A stretch of 64,000 nucleotides of DNA. It comes from Rhodanobacter sp. T12-5. Lineage in GTDB: Bacteria; Pseudomonadota; Gammaproteobacteria; Xanthomonadales; Rhodanobacteraceae. The number at the start of each line of letters is the position of its first letter. Position 1 is the stretch's first letter. Positions 10,388 through 20,227 of this stretch are shown one piece after another. The notes under the pieces are model-generated. The model was not told the origin of the DNA, searched no databases, and was given only the letters and a program-made list of their open reading frames with translations. The stretch is from assembly GCF_008329435.1 (NCBI RefSeq), contig NZ_NPKN01000005.1:230327-294326 (forward strand), given 5' to 3'. A program made the position numbers and the translations under genes.

Positions 10388-12283
10388 TCAATGGGCCGGC
10401 GCAGCGACCGCAGTGCCGGACGCCTGCAACGGCGGTCGATCGTCATGTGCGGCGGCGGCTGCCAGCGGCGCCGGCCACAACTTGTCCAGCTTGCCGTCCA
10501 TGCGCAGTTGGTCGACGCTGGCCATGGCCTGGTCGAGTTTTTGCTGATCGCTGCCTTCGACCGGTGGCGGCGCGCCGGGAGCTTCGGTGAGTGCGGCCAG
10601 TTGCGGGCCGATCAATGCGGTCAGCGCGAAATACGGGTCGTCGTGGATGCCGACACGCGCCAGCAGCTTGCCGGGCAGCAGCCATGAGGCGGTGTCGACC
10701 TGGGCGCGTTTCCCGGGGTGCTTTGGATCGACCAGCAGCCACACGCCGGCCTGGCTCAGCATGTCGCCGCCGTCGACGAAACCGGTGATGTGGTAGCTGT
10801 TGCTCAGCGCGGGCAGGTGGTCGCCGTAGAACAGCACCACGCTGGGCCGTTCGCGCTGGGCGAGCAGTTTCACCAGCCGGCCGAGCTCGGCGTCGGCATG
10901 CTTGAGGTGGTAGAGATAGGTCTGCAGTTCCAGCTTGTCGCGACCGCTGATGCCATCCGGCACCGGGATCGCATCGCGCTCCGCGGCGTGGGCGGGCTCG
11001 ACGTCGTACGGACCGTGCGCTTCGATGCTGATGGCGAAGATGAATTGCGGCGGCCCGCTGTCTTTCAGCTGGGTCATGATCTCGTCGGTCATCGCGCTGT
11101 CGGCCATGTACTTGCCGTCGTTCGGCGCGCCCGGCGGGAACGACGACTGCGACACGAAGCGGTCGAAGCCGATCGCCTTGAATGCGGTGGTGCGGTTCCA
11201 GAAGGCCGGGTCGTTGCCGTGCAGCGCCAGCGTGCTGTAGCCGTGCCGGCTGAGGGTGCGCACCAGTCCCGGCAGCGCCTTGTGGCTCATCTGCAGGTAG
11301 GGGAACTGCAGGTTGTCGAAGTAGCGCAGCGACAACCCGGTGAGTACCTCGAACTCGGTGCGGATGGTGCCGCCGCCGAAGGTGGGCACATGCAGTTTGC
11401 CGCTGGTGCCGTGCGCGGCGAGTCGGTGCAGGTTTGGCGTGAAGTGGCTGTGCTCGTAGCCGCGCATGATGGTGGGGTCGAAAAGCGACTCGCTCTGCAC
11501 CACCACGATGTCCGGCAATTCGTCGCTGGCCATCGGGGCCTGCAGCGACTGCAGCAGGGCGGGCGCGGACTGCTCGATCAATTGTGTGGCGGCTTTGCGG
11601 TCAGGCTTGTGCTGGCCTTTTCCATATTGCAGATGAAACAGCATCAGCGAGCTGATCAGGCCGGAATGGATCGTGGTGGAAGTGGCCGACCACGGTTCCA
11701 GCCAGAGCACCTTGGCGTTGTAGATGCGACCCCATGCCGGCAGCCCGACCAGCATGCTGAGCAGGGCCGCGGCCAGCACGCTGCCGGCCAGCAGTCGCCG
11801 GCCACCGGTGCGGCGCTGAAACAGCGGCGGTTCCACCCGCCACGCAAGCGCGACCAGCGCCAGCGCGACCAGCAGGCCAAGGTACGGCCATGGACTGTGC
11901 GGCAGGTAACCGGACAGCAGATGCATGCCGCCGTTCTGCAACTGGCCGACGATGCGGAAGTCGTCCGGCAGCAAAGGCGTGCCCAGGTTGGCCACCTTCA
12001 GCTCGTCGGCACCGTAGATCAGCCCCTGCAGCAGAAACGCCAGTCCGAACGACAACAGCAGCCGTCGGCTCAGCGCCAGCAGCACACCGGCCAGCAGCAG
12101 GCCCGGCCAGGCGTTGGCCAGGGGAAACCGTGGCTGATCGAAGATCCGCGTCGGTGTCACGCCAACGCCGCCATCCAGCAGGCCGGTCAGCAACACGAAC
12201 GCCAGCGCCAGCAACAGCACCAGCGCGACGCGTGAAACCGGACCGCGCCAACGGCCGGGCGGATTTGCGAAATTCAGGGGCAT
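10388..12283 (-). CDS. LTA synthase/MdoB-family phosphoglycerol transferase
   Basis: Predicted 631-residue membrane protein with about five N-terminal transmembrane helices (to roughly residue 200) and a large periplasmic alkaline-phosphatase/sulfatase-fold domain. Family marks are VVVQSESLFDPT (metal-binding Glu), GGGTIRTEFEVLTG with the nucleophilic Thr, and FYGDHLPALS (metal-binding Asp-His). Members move phosphoglycerol or phosphoethanolamine groups from phospholipids to acceptors such as osmoregulated periplasmic glucans (OpgB/MdoB). An OPG acceptor is the likely guess in a Gram-negative, but no opgGH genes are present here. It stands alone between groEL and glnE, which is divergent. Confidence 0.85.
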   Translation of the reverse strand: MPLNFANPPGRWRGPVSRVALVLLLALAFVLLTGLLDGGVGVTPTRIFDQPRFPLANAWPGLLLAGVLLALSRRLLLSFGLAFLLQGLIYGADELKVANLGTPLLPDDFRIVGQLQNGGMHLLSGYLPHSPWPYLGLLVALALVALAWRVEPPLFQRRTGGRRLLAGSVLAAALLSMLVGLPAWGRIYNAKVLWLEPWSATSTTIHSGLISSLMLFHLQYGKGQHKPDRKAATQLIEQSAPALLQSLQAPMASDELPDIVVVQSESLFDPTIMRGYEHSHFTPNLHRLAAHGTSGKLHVPTFGGGTIRTEFEVLTGLSLRYFDNLQFPYLQMSHKALPGLVRTLSRHGYSTLALHGNDPAFWNRTTAFKAIGFDRFVSQSSFPPGAPNDGKYMADSAMTDEIMTQLKDSGPPQFIFAISIEAHGPYDVEPAHAAERDAIPVPDGISGRDKLELQTYLYHLKHADAELGRLVKLLAQRERPSVVLFYGDHLPALSNSYHITGFVDGGDMLSQAGVWLLVDPKHPGKRAQVDTASWLLPGKLLARVGIHDDPYFALTALIGPQLAALTEAPGAPPPVEGSDQQKLDQAMASVDQLRMDGKLDKLWPAPLAAAAAHDDRPPLQASGTAVAAPAH

Positions 12284-12483
12284 GCGGGTCCTGCAGTTGC
12301 TGTCATGGTGCGGACACTCAAATGTAATGGCGCTTGGATGAACCGCGCGTAGGCGGGAGAGCGGCGAGTTTCGGGCTTGCGTACCGGTTGTTCAACGCTC
12401 CGCCGCGCCGACGGTGCACCGGTGATTGCGGCAACGGATGCCGGCGGCTCGGCAGCTTGCCCGCACTGCGGCACAATGGCTCG

Positions 12484-15339
12484 ATGCCTCTCCAAGAATC
12501 CCCCGCACTGCGTGCGTTGATCGATGATCGCTACGGCGACCTGGCTGCCCGTTGCCGCGCCGCCGGTGTGCCACTGCACGATGACGCCGGCGTCGCTGAA
12601 CGGATCCGTCGCACCCTGCTGGCCAGCGATTTCGCGTTCGACGTGTGGTGCCGCCAGCCGCAGCTGCTGGCCCCGGCCGGGCTGGAGCGGTTGCGCTCCG
12701 GCAACGACGCCGGCAGCCGCATCGACGCGCTGAAGCTGCCCGAGGACGAGGCCGCCAGCATGGTTGCGTTGCGTCGCTTTCGGCACGCCGAGGCGTTGCG
12801 GCTGGTGTTTCGCGACGTCAATGGGCTGGACGAACTGCCCGAGACGCTGTCGGCCACCAGCGTGCTGTACGAGGGCTTGCTCGATGTGGCGCTGGCATGG
12901 TCCGAACGTGCGCTGGCTGCGCGTTACGGCCGCAGCCGTACCGCCGACGGTGCGTTGCAGCGGCTGCTCGTGATCGGCTTCGGCAAGCTCGGCGGCAGCG
13001 AGCTGAATTTCTCCTCCGACATCGATCTGGTGCTGGCGTATCCGCATGCCGGGCAAACCGATGGCGCGCGGCCACTGGACAACAGCGAGTATTTCATCCG
13101 GCTCGGCCGCCAGCTCGTGCGCTTGCTCAACGAGCCGACCATGGATGGCATCTGTGCGCGGGTCGACCTGCGCCTGCGTCCGTTCGGCAATGCCGGCCGC
13201 CTGGCGCTGTCGTTCGCCGCGATGGAGCAGTACTACCAGAGCGAGGGCCGCGACTGGGAGCGTTATGCCTGGATCAAGGCGCGTCCGGTGGCTGGCGACC
13301 GCGCCGCCGGCAAGCAACTGCAGGAATTGCTGCGCCCGTTCGTCTACCGCAAATACCTCGACTACACCGCGTTCGCCGGTTTGCGCGAGATGAAGGCGCT
13401 GATCGACGCAGAGGTCGCGCGCAAGGACCTGGCCGACAACCTCAAGCTCGGCCCCGGCGGCATCCGCGAGATCGAGTTCATCGTGCAGCTGACCCAGCTG
13501 ATCCGCGGCGGCCGCGAACCGAGCCTGCGCGTGCGCGGCCTGCTGCCGGCGCTGACCGCTTGCGAGGCGCGCGGCCACATTGCCGCGGCGCGCGCGCGCA
13601 TGTTGCGCGAAGCGTACGTGTTGTTGCGCCGGGTCGAAAATCGCGTGCAGATGCTGCGTGACGCGCAGACCCACGACATCCCCGACGATGCGCTCAGCCG
13701 CGAACGTCTCGCGCTGAGCCTGGACTACCCCGGCTGGGATGCGTTGAACGCCGCGCTGGCGAAGCACCGCGCCATCGTCAGCGAGGAATTCGCTGCGGTG
13801 CTGATGCCGCAAGGCGGCCGCGCGGCGAGCGTGCCGGCGGCGGACATGGTGTTGTGGCAGCGCGCCTGCGACGAATCGCTGGATGTGGCCACGCTGGAAG
13901 CCTCCGGCTTCGTGCCCGGCGTCGAGCTGGCCGATACGTTGTTGAAATTGCCGCAGGCCGCGGCGGTGCGTGCGATGTCCGCGCGCTCGCGCGAGCGGCT
14001 CGATCACCTGATGCCGCAATTGTTCGACGCGGCTCGTGCCACCGCTGCGCCGGTGGCCAGTTTGCTGCGCTTGTGCCGGCTGATGCAGGCGGTGGCGCGG
14101 CGCTCGTCCTACCTGGCCTTGCTGGAAGAACAGCCGGCGGCGCGGCGTCGGCTGGTGAGGCTGTTCGCCGACAGCGCGTTCCTGGCCGAGCGTGTCATCG
14201 CCCAGCCGCTGCTGCTGGACGACGTGCTCGACCCGCGCATCGACCAATTGCCGTTCAAGCGCGCCGACATCGCCGCGGAAATCGTCCGCGTGCTGGGCAC
14301 GCTGGATGAGCGCGAGGCGGAAGCCGAGCTTGAACGGATCAACGAATTCAGGGCGTCCACCGCATTCCGGCTTGGACTGGCTTTCAACGATGGCCGTGCC
14401 GATGCGGTCGCCACCGCACGCCGGCTGGCCGCACTGGCGGAGTCGGTGGTCGGCGCCGTGCTGGCGCTGGCAGAGCGCGAATTGATCGCGCAGCATGGCC
14501 GGCTACCCGGCGAAGGGTCGGGCTTCTCCGTGCTCGGCTACGGCAGCCTTGGTGGCGAGGAACTCGGCTTTGCCTCGGATCTCGATCTGGTGTTCGTCTA
14601 CGACGGTCGGCGCGCTGCGTTGATGAGCGACGGCCCGCGTCCGCTGGAAGGCGCTCGCTGGTATCAGCGACTGGCCCAGCGGGTAATGAACTGGCTGACC
14701 GTGCTGACCCGCGCCGGGCGCATGTACGAAGTCGACACGCGACTGCGCCCGGACGGCTCCAAAGGCCTGCTGGTCAGCAGCCTGGATGCTTTCGTCGCGT
14801 ACCAGCAAAGCCGTGCATGGACGTGGGAGCATCAGGCGTTGCTGCGCGCCCGCCCGGTCGCCGGCGATGTGGCGCTCAATGGCCAGTTGGCAGCGGTCCG
14901 CCGCGAGGTCCTGACGGTGCCGCGCGAGCACGCCACGGTGCGGGCCGATGTCAGCAGCATGCGCCAGCGCTGGCGGGCCGAGCGCGACCGTTCCGACGAA
15001 CGCCAGCTCGATCTCAAGCAAGGCCACGGAGGCCTGCTCGACATCGAATTCGCACTGCAGGGCATGGTGCTGGCGCATGCGGCAGGACGGCCGGAACTGC
15101 TGGGTGTCACATCCAACGCCGGCATGATCGAAGCATGCCGCGTCGCCGGATTGCTCGATCCCGATCAGGCGGCGACCCTGGGGACGGCGCATGCCATGCT
15201 GCTGCAGCGTGCGCTGGCCTGCACGCTCGACCTGCGCTCACGCATCGCCCCGCGCGACGCGGCACTGGAACAGTTGTGCGCCAGCGTGCGCGAAGTCACC
15301 GATGCACTCGGTTTCGCCTTCGACGCCGTTGCCGGCTGA
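12484..15339 (+). CDS. glnE: Bifunctional glutamine synthetase adenylyltransferase/adenylyl-removing enzyme
   Basis: GlnE of 951 residues controls glutamine synthetase by attaching and removing AMP in response to PII. Both nucleotidyltransferase halves are intact: the N-terminal adenylyl-removing site GKLGGSELNFSSDIDL near residue 165 and the C-terminal adenylyltransferase site GSLGGEELGFASDLDL near residue 684, each followed by its PII-uridylyltransferase helical domain. The ATG at 12484 opens MPLQESPALRAL; the preceding open frame is not conserved-looking. Length fits the family (about 945). No nitrogen-regulation partner is adjacent. Confidence 0.97.
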   Translation: MPLQESPALRALIDDRYGDLAARCRAAGVPLHDDAGVAERIRRTLLASDFAFDVWCRQPQLLAPAGLERLRSGNDAGSRIDALKLPEDEAASMVALRRFRHAEALRLVFRDVNGLDELPETLSATSVLYEGLLDVALAWSERALAARYGRSRTADGALQRLLVIGFGKLGGSELNFSSDIDLVLAYPHAGQTDGARPLDNSEYFIRLGRQLVRLLNEPTMDGICARVDLRLRPFGNAGRLALSFAAMEQYYQSEGRDWERYAWIKARPVAGDRAAGKQLQELLRPFVYRKYLDYTAFAGLREMKALIDAEVARKDLADNLKLGPGGIREIEFIVQLTQLIRGGREPSLRVRGLLPALTACEARGHIAAARARMLREAYVLLRRVENRVQMLRDAQTHDIPDDALSRERLALSLDYPGWDALNAALAKHRAIVSEEFAAVLMPQGGRAASVPAADMVLWQRACDESLDVATLEASGFVPGVELADTLLKLPQAAAVRAMSARSRERLDHLMPQLFDAARATAAPVASLLRLCRLMQAVARRSSYLALLEEQPAARRRLVRLFADSAFLAERVIAQPLLLDDVLDPRIDQLPFKRADIAAEIVRVLGTLDEREAEAELERINEFRASTAFRLGLAFNDGRADAVATARRLAALAESVVGAVLALAERELIAQHGRLPGEGSGFSVLGYGSLGGEELGFASDLDLVFVYDGRRAALMSDGPRPLEGARWYQRLAQRVMNWLTVLTRAGRMYEVDTRLRPDGSKGLLVSSLDAFVAYQQSRAWTWEHQALLRARPVAGDVALNGQLAAVRREVLTVPREHATVRADVSSMRQRWRAERDRSDERQLDLKQGHGGLLDIEFALQGMVLAHAAGRPELLGVTSNAGMIEACRVAGLLDPDQAATLGTAHAMLLQRALACTLDLRSRIAPRDAALEQLCASVREVTDALGFAFDAVAG

Positions 15340-15490
15340 AACGCCCGCCGCATCCGCGCGCTGAGGGGTGCGCAGGCGGGATTTTCATCGACACCGCTTG
15401 TCTGACACCTTGTCGAGGGGCAAGATCGGCCGGAGCCGGCCAGGAGTTCGGGGGAGCCGGAGAGTCCAGCAACTTGCAGCAAGGGAAAGC

Positions 15491-18484
15491 ATGACACCGC
15501 GGCTGCACATCATCCTGTTCGCGATCGTGGCTTGCCTGTCCGGCATGCGGCCGGCCGCGGCCATGGACCCGCGGATGCCGTTCAGCAGCTTCGTCCTCGA
15601 TCACTGGAGCGTCGAGCAGGGCTTGCCGCAGATCACGGTGCTCGGCATGGCCGAGGATCGGGCCGGTTTCCTGTGGATCAACACCCAGTCCGCGGTAGCG
15701 CGCTTCGACGGCGTGCGCTTCGTCACGTTCGACCGGACTCGCGCCGGGGTCGACACCAGCATGCTTTCCGCCGTTTGGGCAGACCCGGTCGGACAGGTCT
15801 GGTTCGGTGGTGCGCGCGGCCTGTTGCGGGAACGCGGCGGGCAGTTCACCGCGCTGGGCGGAGAAGGGATCAACGCCATCATCGATGCCGGCGACGGCAC
15901 GCCTTTGCTGGCCACCGCGCAAGGCCTGGAGCGCGTACGCGATGGCAGGGTCGTGCCTGTTCCCGGCTATGACGGGCCGGCCTTCAGCCTGCTGCGCGAG
16001 GGCGGAGTGCTGTGGATCGGTGGCCTGAATCGTGTCTGCCGACTCGATGCCGGGGCCGGTTCGTCGGCCATGACATGCTTCCGCCAGGATCACGCGGACG
16101 GCCGACCGGTGCCGATCACCCATATTGCCGCCGCCGGCGGTGAGCTGTGGCTGGGTACGTCGTTTGGCCTGAAGCGGCTGGATGGCACCCGCCTCGTTGC
16201 GTCCGGCCTGGATTCGGTCCTCGATACCACGTCGATCGAAAGCCTGCTGACCGATCGCGATGGCGCGTTGTGGATCGGCACCGTGCCGGCGCTGTATCGA
16301 CGCCGGCCCGATGCCGTGCTCGAACGCGTGAGCGACGACGACATCGCGCACCATCCCTGGGTCCAGGTGCTGTTCGAGGACCATGCCGGCAGTCTGTGGC
16401 TGGGTACCCACATCGGGGGGCTGTACCGGGCCTGGAACGGCTGGATGCGAAACATCTCCACCCGCGACGGCATGACTGACTCGATGCTGTGGAGTATCGC
16501 GCGCGCACCGGGCGGCGACATCGTATTCGGCACCAATTCCGACGTGGAAAGGTTCGATGGCAAGCGCGTGCACCCGTTGATTCCGGGCAGCGGCCTGCCG
16601 AACCCGTCCGCGTACGAGCTGTATTACGACCATCGCGGCCGCCTGTGGATCGGCACGCGGGCGGGCATGGCGGTTTACGACAAAGGCAAAAACGTCACCC
16701 CGGCCGCGCTGTCCGCCCTGGATCGCTGGCAGGTCAACGACATCCGCGAGGTGGCGGATGACGATTTCTGGATCGGGACCTCCGGCGGCCTGTACCACTG
16801 GCGTGCGGGCAAGCTCGATCGCGTCGACCCCGGAGCTTCGGTGGCCGCCGCGACCATCCGTTCGATCCTGCCGCTGGGCCCCGATCATCTGTACCTGGGC
16901 ACCGAGGACGGCGTGCGCGAATGGCGCGCCGGCAAGTTGCAGCAGCCGGCCTGGGCCGAACCGCTGCGCGGCCACTTCGTCTCGCGCCTGGCCATGTTGA
17001 AGCCCGGCATGCTCGGGGTCGCGACCATGGATGCCGGCATCGGCGTGATGCAGGATGGACGGCTGCGCATGACAAGACAGAAGGATGGCCTGCCCAGCGA
17101 CAACGCCTGGACACTCGACCTTGTCGGCGGACAGCTTTACGTGGGCACGATCGTCGGGGCGTGGCGCATGCCGCTGGCGCAACTGCCACTGCCGGGTTCG
17201 CCGGCGCGTCGGGTGGTGCCCCAGTTGCTTGCCGGCGAGGAACGGACCACCAGCCTGCACAACATGCATTGCTGCAACGGCGGTGCCGGCGCGCGCAGCC
17301 TCGTCGACGGCGATGTCATCTGGTACGGCACCACCGATGGCGCACTCGGGCTGGATACGCGTGTGCTGGACGCACCGCTGAAGTCGCCATCGGCGATGAT
17401 CGAGTCCAGCGGGCACGACGATCCCGCTGTTTACGACGAAACATTCGATCCGCAGCGTGACGTGCGCGATCTGGCGATTCGCTACACCGCCCCGTATCTG
17501 GGTATCAGCCCATTGCGCTTTCGCTATCGGCTGGAAGGCTACGACAAGAGCTGGCAGGAAGTCGGTGCGCGACGCGTGGCGTTCTACACCCACCTGCCAC
17601 CAGGCTCCTATCGGTTCCGCGTTGCCGCCGCGGTTTCCGGTGCGCCGGGCTTCGGGCCCGAGGCCGACCTGCGGATCGAGGTCAAGCCGTACTGGTACGA
17701 ACGCACCGTGGTGCGCGTGGCAGCGATCGTGCTGGCGTGTCTGCTGATCTTCCTGCTGGTCGGCTGGAGCATGCGCCGGCAGCGCCGTCGCAATGTCTGG
17801 CTGGAGACGCAGGTCGCGCAGCGTACCGACGAGCTCGCCCATGCGCTCGAACGCTTGCGCCTCAGCAACCTGGTGCTGACCGAGGAAAGCCACACCGACG
17901 CTTTGACCGAACTGAACAATCGCCGCTACCTGCTGGCGCGGTTGCCCGAGATGCTCGCCAGCGGCGATCCGATCGGCGTGGTGCAGATCGATGTCGACTA
18001 CTTCAAGCTGGTCAACGACGGCTACGGTCATGCGGCCGGCGATGCGGTACTGCGCGAACTCGGCCATCTGTTCATGGCGTCGCGGCGCGAAGGCGACATC
18101 GCCGTGCGATGGGGCGGGGAGGAATTCCTGCTGCTGCTGCAGGACGTCGAGGTCGCCGACGTGTGCACCGTCGCCGAACGCCTGCGCTGCGATATCGCGG
18201 CAAGGGATTTCCCGGACGGTCGTGGGGGCAGGATTCAGCTGACCTGTTCGATCGGCTTCAGCATGTATCCGCTCGCGCTTGATGTCGACAGGACGACCTT
18301 CAATGCGGCGATCGAACTGGCCGACCTGGCGCTGTACCGCGCCAAGCAGGACGGGCGCAACGCCTGTGTCGGCCTGGTCGCCACCGCGCCGTTGTCCGCT
18401 GAAATCATGCGCTTCCCGTTTGCAGCGCAACTGGATGCGCTGCTGGCATCCGGGCAGTTGAGCTGGGTGCGCGAGGGATCATGA
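15491..18484 (+). CDS. Membrane-bound diguanylate cyclase with periplasmic two-component-type propeller sensor
   Basis: This 997-residue protein has a signal peptide (to about residue 24), a long periplasmic region of repeated LWIGT/FWIGT blades (Reg_prop seven-bladed propellers), a Y_Y_Y immunoglobulin-like domain ending near residue 735, one transmembrane helix (about 738-760), a short coiled coil and a cytoplasmic GGDEF domain. The active site is RWGGEEFLLLLQ, with an RxxD inhibitory site (REGD) exactly five residues before it. It should therefore make c-di-GMP and be product-inhibited. The periplasmic ligand is unknown; related propeller sensors often detect polysaccharides. It converges on the ELM1-domain gene with a 6-bp tail-to-tail overlap. 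Confidence 0.92.
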   Translation: MTPRLHIILFAIVACLSGMRPAAAMDPRMPFSSFVLDHWSVEQGLPQITVLGMAEDRAGFLWINTQSAVARFDGVRFVTFDRTRAGVDTSMLSAVWADPVGQVWFGGARGLLRERGGQFTALGGEGINAIIDAGDGTPLLATAQGLERVRDGRVVPVPGYDGPAFSLLREGGVLWIGGLNRVCRLDAGAGSSAMTCFRQDHADGRPVPITHIAAAGGELWLGTSFGLKRLDGTRLVASGLDSVLDTTSIESLLTDRDGALWIGTVPALYRRRPDAVLERVSDDDIAHHPWVQVLFEDHAGSLWLGTHIGGLYRAWNGWMRNISTRDGMTDSMLWSIARAPGGDIVFGTNSDVERFDGKRVHPLIPGSGLPNPSAYELYYDHRGRLWIGTRAGMAVYDKGKNVTPAALSALDRWQVNDIREVADDDFWIGTSGGLYHWRAGKLDRVDPGASVAAATIRSILPLGPDHLYLGTEDGVREWRAGKLQQPAWAEPLRGHFVSRLAMLKPGMLGVATMDAGIGVMQDGRLRMTRQKDGLPSDNAWTLDLVGGQLYVGTIVGAWRMPLAQLPLPGSPARRVVPQLLAGEERTTSLHNMHCCNGGAGARSLVDGDVIWYGTTDGALGLDTRVLDAPLKSPSAMIESSGHDDPAVYDETFDPQRDVRDLAIRYTAPYLGISPLRFRYRLEGYDKSWQEVGARRVAFYTHLPPGSYRFRVAAAVSGAPGFGPEADLRIEVKPYWYERTVVRVAAIVLACLLIFLLVGWSMRRQRRRNVWLETQVAQRTDELAHALERLRLSNLVLTEESHTDALTELNNRRYLLARLPEMLASGDPIGVVQIDVDYFKLVNDGYGHAAGDAVLRELGHLFMASRREGDIAVRWGGEEFLLLLQDVEVADVCTVAERLRCDIAARDFPDGRGGRIQLTCSIGFSMYPLALDVDRTTFNAAIELADLALYRAKQDGRNACVGLVATAPLSAEIMRFPFAAQLDALLASGQLSWVREGS

Positions 18485-19471
18485 GTTGCCCGCGCGGGCG
18501 CTGATCCGTTCGCGCAAGGCAGCGGCGATGGCGGCGGTTTCGCGCAAGGGCGGCGCGCGCGCGATCGACACGGTTTCATCCATGGCATGCAGCAATCCGG
18601 CATCGTGCAGCGCCTGATGGAAACGCGCGAGCTTTGCCGGCAGCGGTGCGCGCACGAATGTCTGCACGGGGCAGCCGACGGCGCAGGCCTCGCTGAGCAT
18701 GTTCACCGAATCGGGCGTGACGATCAGCCGGTCGGCCCAGCCAAGTACGCCGGGATACGGGTTGCGGCCATCGTCGCGACCAGCCCAGACCAGGCCGGGT
18801 ATGTCTTCCAGTGCAAGCCGGAACACCTCGATCAATGCGGAAGGTGTGCGTCGCGAAGCCAGCACCAGCAGGCTGCCACCTCCGACGCGCTGGCGCTCCA
18901 GCAACCGCGCAGCCAGTTGGCTGGCGTAACCGGCATCCAGCGCGATGCCCTTGCGCGGGCCGCCAAGCAGTACACCGACACGCGGCTGCGGCAATTCGGC
19001 GAAACCGGGACAGGAGTCGCGGCCGTCGGCCAGCCACTCGTCACCCACCAGATTCAGCGAGCCCAGCGGCCGCAGCACATTGGGGCCTTCGACATGGTCA
19101 TGTCGTGGTGCGATCACCGTGTCCCAGTGTGCGGGATCGATGCGCGGATTGAGGATTTGAAGGGTGTAGCACTGCCCGCCGGACAGGCCGCGCAGCATCC
19201 GCGTGAACAGCGCGGCGCTGCGACCGCAGCCGATCGCCACCGACGGCCACGGTGGCGTGAACGAGCCGCGTTGGGCCGCAGGCAGCGCGAGCGCTCCGCC
19301 GAGCGCCAGTCGCGGCGCCAGCCACGACCACGGCGCGCGGGGTTCCAGTACGAGATGACGCAGCGGCATCTGCAGGTGTTCGGCCAGCGCCAGCGCCTGG
19401 CGCTGGTTGCCGGCAGCGGCGTCGGTGATCACCCAGCATTCGCCGTGCAGTTTCACCATGGCAGCTGGCAT
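18479..19471 (-). CDS. Mitochondrial-fission ELM1-family protein
   Basis: About 330 residues. It shows features of the bacterial ELM1 family (PF06258): WVITDAAAGNQRQALALAEHL at the N terminus, IGCGRSAALFTRML, LGGPRKGIALD and ITPDSVNMLSEACAVGCPV near the C terminus. The last motif and overall layout resemble GT-B glycosyltransferases. In bacteria the gene usually lies near lipopolysaccharide genes, and an LPS block starts 3 kb downstream here, so a role in envelope glycoconjugates is a reasonable guess but unproved. Starts at 19471 or 19459 are both possible. Confidence 0.78.
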   Translation of the reverse strand: MPAAMVKLHGECWVITDAAAGNQRQALALAEHLQMPLRHLVLEPRAPWSWLAPRLALGGALALPAAQRGSFTPPWPSVAIGCGRSAALFTRMLRGLSGGQCYTLQILNPRIDPAHWDTVIAPRHDHVEGPNVLRPLGSLNLVGDEWLADGRDSCPGFAELPQPRVGVLLGGPRKGIALDAGYASQLAARLLERQRVGGGSLLVLASRRTPSALIEVFRLALEDIPGLVWAGRDDGRNPYPGVLGWADRLIVTPDSVNMLSEACAVGCPVQTFVRAPLPAKLARFHQALHDAGLLHAMDETVSIARAPPLRETAAIAAALRERISARAGNS

Positions 19472-19594
19472 CGCGGCATTGTTTCTCCCATGAACACAGT
19501 ACGTTCCCCAAAGCCGTGATCTGTTCCCACGCGACGGCCTATACACTTGCAGACCATGCCGCCACCGTCGGCGCGCTTTCGACAGAGGATACCC

Positions 19595-20188
19595 ATGAGC
19601 GAGCTGCTTTCCGAGGCCACCCTTGACCAGCTGTTCCGCAGCGCCCGAACGTTGAACGCCTGGTTGCCGAAGGAGGTGAGCGACGAGCAGTTGCACCGGA
19701 TCTATGAACTGGCCAAGTTCGGCCCGACCAGCGCGAACTCCTCGCCGATGCGCGTGGTGTTCGTGAAGTCGAAGGAGGCGAAAGCGAAGCTGGAGCCCTT
19801 CCTGTCCGAAGGCAATCGCGCGAAGACGATGGAGGCGCCGGTCACCGCGATCGTCGCCACCGATCACGAGTTCTACGAGCAGCTGCCGAAGCTTTTCCCG
19901 CATGCCGACGCGCGCAGCTGGTTCGTCCGCAACCAGCCGCTGATCGACACCACCGCATTCCGCAACGCGACGCTGCAGGGCGCCTACCTGCTGCTGGCCG
20001 CGCGCGCGGTCGGGCTCGATTGCGGACCGATGTCCGGTTTCGACAATGCCGGCGTGGACGCGGCGTTTTTTGCCGGTACCGCGATCAAGTCGAATTTTCT
20101 GATCAGCATCGGCTACGGCGACGCCAGCCGCAACCTGTTTCCGCGCAGCCCCCGCCTTGCGTTCGACGAAGCCTGCAAGATCGCCTGA
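19595..20188 (+). CDS. RutE/HadB-type nitroreductase (putative malonic semialdehyde reductase)
   Basis: The 197-residue protein belongs to the nitroreductase fold, RutE subgroup: [38 protein letters not shown] and [17 protein letters not shown] are diagnostic. RutE reduces malonic semialdehyde to 3-hydroxypropionate with a flavin and NAD(P)H. The length equals that of E. coli RutE (196). There are no other rut genes nearby, so the physiological substrate could differ. It lies 39 bp before the yceI-like gene and may be co-transcribed with it. Confidence 0.88.
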   Translation: MSELLSEATLDQLFRSARTLNAWLPKEVSDEQLHRIYELAKFGPTSANSSPMRVVFVKSKEAKAKLEPFLSEGNRAKTMEAPVTAIVATDHEFYEQLPKLFPHADARSWFVRNQPLIDTTAFRNATLQGAYLLLAARAVGLDCGPMSGFDNAGVDAAFFAGTAIKSNFLISIGYGDASRNLFPRSPRLAFDEACKIA

Positions 20189-20227
20189 CGCAAAGTGCCA
20201 TCCACGATCCTCCAAGGAGTCATTCCC

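Noticed and set aside
12274..14496. 740-codon open frame on the minus strand over glnE
   Set aside because: Antisense shadow of glnE with low-complexity Arg/Gln/His composition and no recognisable motif.
15296..18430. 1044-codon open frame on the minus strand over the diguanylate cyclase gene
   Set aside because: Antisense shadow; the plus strand encodes the full propeller-GGDEF protein with signal peptide and active site.
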